A stretch of DNA of 39,872 bases from Alistipes sp. Lineage in GTDB: Bacteria; Bacteroidota; Bacteroidia; Bacteroidales; Rikenellaceae. This document shows positions 8,030 through 14,235 of this stretch, one piece after another. Every line of letters begins with the position of its first letter. Positions within the stretch are counted from its first letter, which is position 1. Position numbers and translations under genes: made by a program. Under the pieces are notes generated by a model. It made no database searches, was not told where the DNA came from, and saw only the letters and a program-made list of their open reading frames with translations. The DNA is taken from the NCBI GenBank assembly GCA_017501625.1, contig JAFVWO010000096.1, positions 1 through 39,872 on the forward strand, in the 5' to 3' direction.

Positions 8030-8061
8030 CAAAGGTACAAAATCCAATTCTTTTATGCAAA
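8030..8061 (-). promoter_or_regulatory. Promoter of the 93-aa protein gene
   Basis: Minus strand: TTTG (complement of 8058-8061), a 20-nt spacer, then TACCTTTG (complement of 8030-8037). This is an exact fit to the Bacteroidetes -33/-7 consensus, with transcription starting near 8023 and a leader of about 50 nt. Confidence 0.65.
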
Positions 8062-8086
8062 TTTTTGATTGGTTATTATCCTACGT

Positions 8087-8878
8087 CTACTCTCCGAAGT
8101 CTATGATAAGACCGTCCCACTCCTCGATATCCTTATTGCGCTTGTTGCGTTTGTGATGCTTCTTGTGTTTGTCATGTTCCACAACCTCCTCCACGACGAT
8201 AACCTCACGTGGCTGGGGACTATACTCGCGGCTGTCGATGGTGTGGTCCTCGGTGTAGGCTATCGTCACCACAGCACGTCGCATCTCGGGTAGTACATCT
8301 GTGGTGAGGAAACTCCAAGCATCGTCCTCGCGTTTCAATCGCCTATCCACGGTCATCGGAGCCTCGTTGGAATTTACTATGTTGACGATGTCGCTACGAT
8401 TCGTTAGCTTCGACTCTTCGATAGGCTTTGTCGTTGCACTCCATGGCTCCACGTGCGAGGTGACCGATACGTCATAGCCCTTGAGTCCATAGCGCTGAGC
8501 AAGCATGGCGCTCAGCTTCTCGGCACGCTCGCGTGCCAACTCGGCATTGAAGGGTGTTGTACCATCGGGTGAGGCATAGCCCGCAATCGTTATCGACGAT
8601 ACATGGCGCAGAGTGTCGCTCTTAAGTTCTGCAAATAAGCGGTCGAGGCGCTCGAGCTCGATGTCGTTGTGCTCATACTCGGGAGCTGTCGTTGCGGAGT
8701 TGATGGCGTAGTGCAGCTCGTATTTCGCCTTGTGCAACGTGTCGTCCTCGACGATGTAGCGACGTACAATGTAGTCGCCATCGCGCCACTCGGACATCAA
8801 GTGGTGCTTGCTCTTCTGTGCTACACAGATGTGCGGTAGCGCGGCGAGCAGGATGATAAATGTAAATAGCCTTTTCAT
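8087..8878 (-). CDS. OmpA-like domain protein, exported
   Basis: A 263-residue exported protein with signal peptide MKRLFTFIILLAALPHICVAQ. Residues about 75-140 have the OmpA C-terminal pattern: ERLDRLF, then ITIAGYASPDG, then N.ELARERAEKL, which in that family binds the peptidoglycan diaminopimelate. The last 40 residues hold a Lys/His-rich stretch (HDKHKKHHKRNKRNKD) and an acidic end. There is no beta-barrel, so this is a periplasmic or membrane-associated OmpA-like protein rather than a porin. The start at 8878 is preferred over an in-frame ATG at 8920, because the signal peptide begins there. It is divergent from ispE. Confidence 0.75.
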   Translation of the reverse strand: MKRLFTFIILLAALPHICVAQKSKHHLMSEWRDGDYIVRRYIVEDDTLHKAKYELHYAINSATTAPEYEHNDIELERLDRLFAELKSDTLRHVSSITIAGYASPDGTTPFNAELARERAEKLSAMLAQRYGLKGYDVSVTSHVEPWSATTKPIEESKLTNRSDIVNIVNSNEAPMTVDRRLKREDDAWSFLTTDVLPEMRRAVVTIAYTEDHTIDSREYSPQPREVIVVEEVVEHDKHKKHHKRNKRNKDIEEWDGLIIDFGE

Positions 8879-8937
8879 ACTTATTACTTTTTTTGGTTTG
8901 TAACACCCTTTTTTCAACAACTATACCGATATTTGAG

Positions 8938-8945
8938 TATATTTG
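8938..8945 (+). promoter_or_regulatory. Predicted -7 promoter element of ispE
   Basis: TATATTTG matches TAnnTTTG, 16 nt before the ispE ATG at 8962, so the leader would be about 10 nt. No clear -33 TTTG is seen. Confidence 0.4.
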
Positions 8946-8961
8946 TGAAAAATATTTCGTT

Positions 8962-9768
8962 ATGCAGCTAAGAGCCAATTGTAAGATAAACCTCGGTCTG
9001 AGGGTTGTGCGTAAGCGCACCGACGGCTATCACGAGTTGGAAACCGTGATGCTTCCGGTACGCGAACTATACGATGTAGTCACGGTAGAGCCGATGGAGA
9101 GCGAGGGCGTAGCCTTTACGGGCGAGGGTATTATGGTGGATTGTGCCGATAAGGATAACCTATGTGTTCGTGCTGCACGCCTTATGCAGGAGCGCTATGC
9201 TGTAGGGGGCGTAAGGATACGTTTGAATAAGCGCGTGCCCTTTGGCGCGGGTCTTGGTGGTGGCTCGTCGGATGCTACGGCTGTCGTGATGGCTATAAAC
9301 GATATCTACACCCTAGGACTCGATAGGGCTGCGTTGGCAGCACTTGCTGCGGAGCTTGGTAGCGATACCCCCTTCTTTGTATACAATACGCCACAGCTAT
9401 GCACCGGGCGCGGTGAGATTATGAAGCCTATTGATATAAACCTCGGTGGTAAGTGGCTCGTTGTCATTAAGCCCGAGGAGGGTGTGTCGACTGCGGAGGC
9501 CTACCGAGGTGTTAAGCCACAGATGCCCGAGGTGCCGTTGGTGTCACTTGTGGCACGACCTGTGGAGCAGTGGCAGGGGAGTGTGGTGAACGATTTTGAA
9601 CCGCATATCTTCGATGCGCACCCATGTATTGCTCAGATTAAGCAGATGCTTATTGCGGAGGGTGCTGTCTACGCCTCGATGTCGGGCTCAGGCTCTGCCG
9701 TGTTTGGCATCTTCGCAGAGCAACCAGATATCGAAACGCCATATTTTATGCACATGGAGCAGTTGTAG
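8962..9768 (+). CDS. ispE: 4-diphosphocytidyl-2-C-methyl-D-erythritol kinase
   Basis: A 268-residue GHMP kinase that phosphorylates CDP-ME in the non-mevalonate (MEP) route to isoprenoids. KINLGLRV at 8-15 holds the conserved lysine; PFGAGLGGGSSDA at 93-105 is the ATP-binding loop; LGSDTPFF at 132-139 holds the catalytic aspartate; MSGSGSAVFG at 240-249 is the C-terminal GHMP motif. The start ATG 8962 gives the usual length; an upstream in-frame ATG at 8893 lies in the divergent promoter region and is rejected. Its stop codon abuts the stop of the convergent metallopeptidase gene. Confidence 0.95.
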   Translation: MQLRANCKINLGLRVVRKRTDGYHELETVMLPVRELYDVVTVEPMESEGVAFTGEGIMVDCADKDNLCVRAARLMQERYAVGGVRIRLNKRVPFGAGLGGGSSDATAVVMAINDIYTLGLDRAALAALAAELGSDTPFFVYNTPQLCTGRGEIMKPIDINLGGKWLVVIKPEEGVSTAEAYRGVKPQMPEVPLVSLVARPVEQWQGSVVNDFEPHIFDAHPCIAQIKQMLIAEGAVYASMSGSGSAVFGIFAEQPDIETPYFMHMEQL

Positions 9769-10338
9769 CTACTCCTCGACCTTGGGTATGCGATAGCGCT
9801 TAAGCTCGGCGTTGTACTGCGCCTCGCGACCCTCGGATAGTATTCTTAGGGTATTGTGGAAATCTGCCGAGTGGTTGTGATGCTTGGTGTGGCAGAGCTC
9901 ATGAAGGATGATAAACTCGCGCAGATGCTCGGGGAGAAGCATGACGAAGAGCGATATGCTTATGTCGTTATTGCTGCTACACGACCCCCAGCGTGTGCGG
10001 GCTGAGGAGATACGTAGCGCGTTGTACGTGAACCCGAAGCGCGAGGCTATGCGCTCAACCATCGCAGGTATGACCTTATGAGCCTCACGACGTAGTCGTT
10101 CACGCTCAATGCGTGTTATCGTGGGATACTCTTCGACGGCCTTGGCTATGCGTGAGCGAGTTCTCTCTATCCATGCTGCCTTGCTCTCGGCAAAGGCTAT
10201 AGCTTGGCTCTCTGTCGCAAATAGTGGAATTGTCAGACGTAGTGTGCCATCACGCTTCACCACAAGACGAATAGAGCGTGTGCGTAGTGAGCGTACACAC
10301 TCTATATCTCCTAATATGTCGTGGCGGACGATGCTCAT
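9769..10338 (-). CDS. YgjP-type zinc metallopeptidase (DUF45)
   Basis: A 189-residue cytoplasmic protein with HELCH at 146-150 and a following HHNHS (153-157) that supplies the third zinc ligand, as in the YgjP/WLM gluzincin group. RTRWGSC at 115-121 is the conserved family motif just before the catalytic region. E. coli YgjP has been reported to hydrolyse UTP, so the physiological substrate is uncertain. It is last in the rpe, ABC-F, rlmB operon, 5 nt after rlmB, which suggests co-expression with translation-related genes. Its stop touches that of ispE. Confidence 0.85.
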   Translation of the reverse strand: MSIVRHDILGDIECVRSLRTRSIRLVVKRDGTLRLTIPLFATESQAIAFAESKAAWIERTRSRIAKAVEEYPTITRIERERLRREAHKVIPAMVERIASRFGFTYNALRISSARTRWGSCSSNNDISISLFVMLLPEHLREFIILHELCHTKHHNHSADFHNTLRILSEGREAQYNAELKRYRIPKVEE

Positions 10339-10343
10339 TGACG

Positions 10344-11075
10344 TTAGTCACCTATACGCTGGCGTACAACCTCAAAGAGCATGATAGCTGCTGCTGCCGA
10401 TACGTTCAATGACTCGGTGCGACCAATAAGGGGTATGGCAAGCTGCTCGTCGCATAGCTTCATCACCTCCTTCGATATGCCCTTATCTTCGGCACCCATG
10501 ACAATGGCCGTAGGCTTCGTAAAGTCTGCATCGTAGAGTAGACGGTTGCTCTTCTCGGTGGCGGCAACAATCTGGAAACCCTCGGTCTGCAACGTCTTAA
10601 TAGTGTTACGTATCGAGCCTACGCGGCATACGGGGATGTTGTTCAGCGCACCTGCCGAGGAGCGTATGGCATCGGCATTGACGGGTGCGGAGTTTTTAAG
10701 CGGAGTGATAAGACCGTGAGCACCGGCACACTCTGCCGAGCGGGCTATACCTCCGAAATTGCGTACATCGGTGACACCATCGAAGATGACAATGAGCGGT
10801 GTCTCATCTTCGGGTACGCGCTCAAGGATGTCCGTAAGCTCTACATACTCGATGGCGGCAATCTGTGCTACAACACCCTGATGGTTGCCACGTGTCAGGC
10901 GGTTGAGCTTCTCGATGGGCACCTCCTGCCAGCGTAGACGGTGGCGAGCCATGAGATCCTTAAGGTCGTTCATAAGCTGACCATCAGCCCCCTTTTTTAT
11001 ATATATGCGCTCTATCTGCTTGTGTGCCTCGATAGCCTCAGCAATAGGCCTTATGCCAAAGATAATGTTTTCCAT
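10344..11075 (-). CDS. rlmB: TrmH-family rRNA 2'-O-methyltransferase (RlmB type)
   Basis: A 243-residue SPOUT methyltransferase. An N-terminal substrate-binding domain with GNHQGVVA (63-70) precedes the knotted domain. Motif 1 is at 99-123 (DGVTDVRNFGGIARSAE), with the catalytic asparagine and arginine; motif 2 at 191-200 (VMGAEDKGIS); motif 3 at 221-231 (ESLNVSAAAAI). RlmB methylates the ribose of G2251 in the peptidyl-transferase region of 23S rRNA; close relatives may act on other rRNA positions. Its start directly follows the ABC-F stop codon, so translation is probably coupled. Confidence 0.88.
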   Translation of the reverse strand: MENIIFGIRPIAEAIEAHKQIERIYIKKGADGQLMNDLKDLMARHRLRWQEVPIEKLNRLTRGNHQGVVAQIAAIEYVELTDILERVPEDETPLIVIFDGVTDVRNFGGIARSAECAGAHGLITPLKNSAPVNADAIRSSAGALNNIPVCRVGSIRNTIKTLQTEGFQIVAATEKSNRLLYDADFTKPTAIVMGAEDKGISKEVMKLCDEQLAIPLIGRTESLNVSAAAAIMLFEVVRQRIGD

Positions 11076-13016
11076 CTATTTGCGAATTTGCTCATTACTA
11101 ATCTCTAACTCATAGGATGCCTTCTCCCACTCGTGCATGAGGTGGTCGTAGCGACCTTTTAGACCCTCGTACTTGGCATAGTCGTCGGCATTGTACTCCG
11201 TAGCCACAGCAAAGCGGGCATCGTAGGCGGCAATCTCCTTTTCTACCTCCGCAAGCTCGGCTTCGATTGTCTCCACAGCCTTGCGCAGCTTGCGTAGCAG
11301 CTTCTCCTGCTCCTTCTTCTGCTCGTAGCTCAGTTTGCCTCCATTTGTGGCGCTCTCCTCCACCTTCGCTGTCGGTCTATCGTGGCGCTCAATGTCTTGC
11401 AACGACTCAACCTTGCGTTTCTCCAAGAAGTACCATATATCGCCAAGATACTCCCTCACGCCACCATCGCGAAACTCATATATGCGCTCCACAAGACCAT
11501 CGAGGAACTCTCTGTCGTGCGACACGACCACCACCGTGCCGTCATACTTCTGTAGGGCATTCTTAAGGATGTCCTTCGAGCGCATATCCATGTGGTTGGT
11601 GGGCTCGTCGAGGACTAAGAGGTTGTAGGGCTCAAGCATCAGACGTGCCATGGCTAAGCGCGAGCGCTCGCCACCCGAGAGCACTTTGACCTTCTTGTCT
11701 ATATCCTCGCCACGGAAGAGAAAGGCTCCGAGGATATCTCTTAGGCGTGTGCGTATGTCACCCACGGCAACCCTGTCTAACGTGTCGAATACGGTGAACT
11801 CCCCATCCATGAGGTCGTCCTGATTCTGTGCGTAGTAGCCTATGTTCACGTTGGCGCCAATCTTAATCTCGCCCTCCGTAGGAGCGAGCTCGCCGATAAG
11901 CATGCGGGCAAGCGTGGTCTTACCCTCGCCGTTACGCCCCACGAGGGCTATCTTCTGTCCGCGCTCGATGGTAAACTCGGCATCGCTAAATACACGCTTC
12001 GTACCAAAGGCCTTGCCCACACCCTTAATGTCGGCGACAATCTGTCCCGAGCGTGGCGCAGGCGGAAATTTGATGTTCAGACGCGATAAATCCTCCTCGT
12101 CGACCTCTATGCGGTCAATCTTTTCGAGTTGCTTGATGCGCGACTGCACCTGATTACTCTTCGTGGGCTTATAGCGGAACTTTTCGATAAACTCTTCAGT
12201 CTTTTCAATCATTCGCTGCTGGTTCTCATACGCTGCCATCTGCTGCTCGCGACGCTCGGCACGTAGAACGACATACTTCGAGTAGGGAACCTTGTAGTCG
12301 TATATCTTGCCTAACGACAACTCCACCGTGCGTGTTGTTACGTTGTCGAGGAAGGCTCTATCGTGAGATATGAGGAGCACGGCGCCATTATAATTCTTAA
12401 GATACTCCTCTAACCACTGTATACTCTCGATGTCGAGGTGGTTCGTGGGCTCATCTAAGAGAAATATGGATGGGCGCCTTAGCAGCAGCTTAGCTAACTC
12501 GATACGCATGCGCCATCCTCCTGAGAACTCTCGTGTGGGACGCTCGAAGTCTGTGCGCTTAAATCCTAAGCCGAGTAGTGTACGTTCAATATCCGCATCG
12601 CGCGTATCGCCACCAAGGATGTGGTAGCGGTCGTTGGCATCGTTGAGCCTATGTATCAACTCGGCATACCCGTCGCTCTCGTAGTCCGTGCGTGAGGCTA
12701 TCTCCGCGGTGAGGCGCTCGATGTCGGCCTCGATACGAAGCACCTCGTCGAAGGCCTTGGCAGTCTCCGCTACGAGTGTCGTGGTGTCGGCCACGCGCAT
12801 CTGCTGCGGGAGGTAACCTATGGTACACTCACCATTTATGGTCACAGCACCCTCGGTGGGCTGCTGCTCACCTGTGATTACACGTAGTAGTGTTGTCTTG
12901 CCGGCACCATTCTTACCCACGAGGCCTATGCGGTCCTTGGGATTTATCATAAACGATATGCCGTCGAAGAGTGTCCACCCTCCGTAGCTTATGCTTAGGT
13001 TGTCGAGCGATATCAT
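11076..13016 (-). CDS. ABC-F family ATPase (Uup/YdiF-like)
   Basis: A 646-residue soluble protein with two ABC domains and no membrane segments. Walker A: GLVGKNGAGKTT (31-42) and ALVGRNGEGKTT (357-368). Signatures: FSGGWRM (164-170) and LSGGERS (446-452). Walker B: FLLDEPTNHLD (185-195) and LLVLDEPTNHMD (466-477). The linker at about 240-300 is the P-site tRNA-interaction motif region, and a coiled coil follows at about 555-640, the Uup/ydiF C-terminal type. ABC-F proteins act on ribosomes. This one is probably housekeeping: it lacks features that would mark it as an antibiotic-resistance subtype and sits between rpe and an rRNA methyltransferase, 6 nt after rpe. Confidence 0.9.
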   Translation of the reverse strand: MISLDNLSISYGGWTLFDGISFMINPKDRIGLVGKNGAGKTTLLRVITGEQQPTEGAVTINGECTIGYLPQQMRVADTTTLVAETAKAFDEVLRIEADIERLTAEIASRTDYESDGYAELIHRLNDANDRYHILGGDTRDADIERTLLGLGFKRTDFERPTREFSGGWRMRIELAKLLLRRPSIFLLDEPTNHLDIESIQWLEEYLKNYNGAVLLISHDRAFLDNVTTRTVELSLGKIYDYKVPYSKYVVLRAERREQQMAAYENQQRMIEKTEEFIEKFRYKPTKSNQVQSRIKQLEKIDRIEVDEEDLSRLNIKFPPAPRSGQIVADIKGVGKAFGTKRVFSDAEFTIERGQKIALVGRNGEGKTTLARMLIGELAPTEGEIKIGANVNIGYYAQNQDDLMDGEFTVFDTLDRVAVGDIRTRLRDILGAFLFRGEDIDKKVKVLSGGERSRLAMARLMLEPYNLLVLDEPTNHMDMRSKDILKNALQKYDGTVVVVSHDREFLDGLVERIYEFRDGGVREYLGDIWYFLEKRKVESLQDIERHDRPTAKVEESATNGGKLSYEQKKEQEKLLRKLRKAVETIEAELAEVEKEIAAYDARFAVATEYNADDYAKYEGLKGRYDHLMHEWEKASYELEISNEQIRK

Positions 13017-13022
13017 CAGTAT

Positions 13023-13676
13023 TTACGAGTTAAGCATGTCGATAATAGCCTGCTCGGGATCTGTAGCACCAAATACCGAGCTGCCTGCAACAAGAGCCTC
13101 GGCACCCGCATCGAAGAGTAGGCGTGAGTTTGCTGCCGAGATGCCGCCATCTACCTCGATGATAAGGTCGCTGAGGGCAAGCTCCTGCTTCTTGCGGTTG
13201 AGGTATTCGCACTTGGCGATAGATGAGGGCATGAATTTCTGACCTCCGAAGCCCGGCTCTACGCTCATGACGAGGATGAGGTCGAGCTGTGTTAGCCACT
13301 TGTCGAGGACGTCGGGCTCAGTTCCCGGCTTTATAGATATGCCCACCTTAGCGCCGGCCTTGCGTATAAGGTCTATGCACTCTTGGATATTCTCTGTCGC
13401 CTCGTAGTGGAACGTGACATAGTCGGCTCCTGCCTGCACAAAGCGCTCAACATACTTCTCGGGAGCAGTAATCATGAGATGCACATCGAGCACCTTCGTT
13501 GTACCCTTGCGTAGTGGCTTCATAAGCGGGAAACCAAACGATATGTTGGGCACGAAGACACCATCCATAACATCTACATGTACCCACTCGGCACGTGAGC
13601 GGTCAAGCATCTCCATGTCGCGGTTGAGATTACCGAAGTCGGCAGAGAGTACCGACGGAGCAATAATTCTTCTCAT
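13023..13676 (-). CDS. rpe: Ribulose-phosphate 3-epimerase
   Basis: A 217-residue TIM-barrel enzyme of the pentose phosphate pathway that interconverts ribulose 5-phosphate and xylulose 5-phosphate. Metal and catalytic residues are all present: HVDVMDG at 33-39 (His33, Asp35), HLMI at 66-69 (His66), EVDGGI at 174-179 (Asp176). SVEPGFGGQKF at 138-148 is the mobile loop and GSSVFG at 198-203 binds the phosphate. It is the first gene of a four-gene operon with ABC-F, rlmB and the YgjP-type gene; a promoter lies 40 nt upstream. Confidence 0.95.
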   Translation of the reverse strand: MRRIIAPSVLSADFGNLNRDMEMLDRSRAEWVHVDVMDGVFVPNISFGFPLMKPLRKGTTKVLDVHLMITAPEKYVERFVQAGADYVTFHYEATENIQECIDLIRKAGAKVGISIKPGTEPDVLDKWLTQLDLILVMSVEPGFGGQKFMPSSIAKCEYLNRKKQELALSDLIIEVDGGISAANSRLLFDAGAEALVAGSSVFGATDPEQAIIDMLNS

Positions 13677-13715
13677 ACTATTTAGGTTGTTTTAGGCTTT
13701 ATTTATATACTTCCG

Positions 13716-13723
13716 CAAAGATA
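13716..13723 (-). promoter_or_regulatory. Predicted -7 promoter element of the rpe operon
   Basis: The minus strand reads TATCTTTG, with a TTGC about 19 nt upstream inside the first copy of the 27-nt repeat. A second TACCTTTG (complement of 13804-13811) lies further upstream, between the two repeat copies. Confidence 0.45.
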
Positions 13724-13740
13724 GCAAAAAAAGATAAGAG

Positions 13741-13767
13741 TGCAACACGTGAGACCTTAATTAGGTG
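13741..13767. repeat. 27-nt direct repeat, copy 1
   Basis: Exact 27-nt sequence starting TGCAACACGTGAGACC and ending TTAGGTG, repeated at 13828-13854. The start-to-start period is 87 nt. Weaker similarity (TTACGATGG) extends past both copies, so this is an imperfect tandem duplication. The core contains the palindrome CACGTG. Confidence 0.9.
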
Positions 13768-13827
13768 CATGACATGGCTGTAGTAAGACCATCGTTACGA
13801 TGGCAAAGGTATAAAAAGTGGTGAGAC

Positions 13828-13854
13828 TGCAACACGTGAGACCTTAATTAGGTG
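13828..13854. repeat. 27-nt direct repeat, copy 2
   Basis: Second exact copy of the repeat at 13741-13767. Only two copies exist in the window, so it is not an array. A CATCGTTACGATG palindrome lies between them at 13791-13803. Confidence 0.9.
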
Positions 13855-13936
13855 TATTACATGACTCTTTACGATGGAAAATAATCATTACTAATTAAAA
13901 TTTTACTAATTACTCATTACGAATTGAAATTTTTCG

Positions 13937-13944
13937 TATCTTTG
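13937..13944 (+). promoter_or_regulatory. Predicted -7 promoter element of the thiamine uptake operon
   Basis: TATCTTTG matches TAnnTTTG and would start RNA near 13951, just before the first conserved strand (GGGGTGC, 13956-13962) of the TPP aptamer. That spacing is what a riboswitch leader needs. Upstream DNA is AT-rich with no clean TTTG. Confidence 0.5.
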
Positions 13945-14010
13945 CCCCTATATAAGGGGTGCTACTCCTTCACTACCCGTGCGAAACGAGGCGACTTGTT
14001 CATAGAGTTG

Positions 14011-14044
14011 ATGCTGATGTCAGCCACGTAACGAACGATAGTGA
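14011..14044. repeat. 34-nt direct repeat inside riboswitch P3, copy 1
   Basis: This 34-nt segment recurs at 14102-14135 with two mismatches, a period of 91 nt. It ends in GATAGTGA, so it holds a second, shorter version of the P3 3' arm. The tandem duplication probably arose from the P3 arm. Confidence 0.85.
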
Positions 14045-14062
14045 CTGTAATTGGCAACGCCC

Positions 14063-14088
14063 AAGTCTCCCTTCTCAAAGGGAGATTT
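14063..14088. repeat. Palindrome inside riboswitch P3 (REP-like)
   Basis: An inverted repeat with an 11-bp stem (14063-14073 with 14078-14088, one G-T pair) and loop CTCA, lying between the two 34-nt copies. Its core TCTCCCTT / AAGGGAGA resembles dispersed intergenic palindromes known in Bacteroidetes genomes; that resemblance is from memory and not tested. Confidence 0.6.
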
Positions 14089-14101
14089 AGAGGGATTGTA
14101 A

Positions 14102-14135
14102 ATGCTGATGTCGGCCACGGAACGAACGATAGTGA
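14102..14135. repeat. 34-nt direct repeat inside riboswitch P3, copy 2
   Basis: Second copy of 14011-14044 with two substitutions. It runs into the TAGTGAAG strand that forms P3 and leads directly to the conserved CTGAGAT block. Confidence 0.85.
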
Positions 14136-14235
14136 AGTGTAGTGGCTGAGATTAAACCCATTGTACCGGATACGGGTAATGCTGAGACCGGGAAAGGCAA
14201 TCTTGAGCCCCTTTTCAACTTAATTAACTTAAAGT

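Larger units (their letters stand above)
13951..14203 (+). promoter_or_regulatory. TPP riboswitch (THI element) with expanded P3 stem
   Basis: The thiamine-pyrophosphate aptamer is read from its conserved blocks: GGGGTGC (13956-13962), CTGAGAT (14146-14152), ACCC (14156-14159), ACCGGAT (14165-14171), GGGTAATGC (14174-14182) and GGGAAA (14190-14195). The first block can pair with ACCC as stem P2. P3 is formed by CTAC and CTTCACTA (13962-13975) pairing with TAGTGAAG and GTAG (14130-14142). The loop of P3 is about 154 nt instead of a few nt. A C-rich segment (AGCCCC, 14206-14211) could pair with the first aptamer strand when ligand is absent; the expression platform is not otherwise clear. The downstream receptor and PnuT genes agree with TPP control. 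Confidence 0.85.

Noticed and set aside
8673-9020. Minus-strand open frame spanning the ispE start and OmpA-like gene
   Set aside because: Overlaps two supported genes and the divergent promoter region, with no ribosome-binding or family signal.
11076-13016. ABC-F antibiotic-resistance protein
   Set aside because: The gene sits in a translation-related operon with rpe and rlmB, and nothing suggests transfer; a housekeeping Uup/YdiF-like member is more likely.
13741-13854. CRISPR array
   Set aside because: Only two copies of the 27-nt unit and no cas genes nearby.
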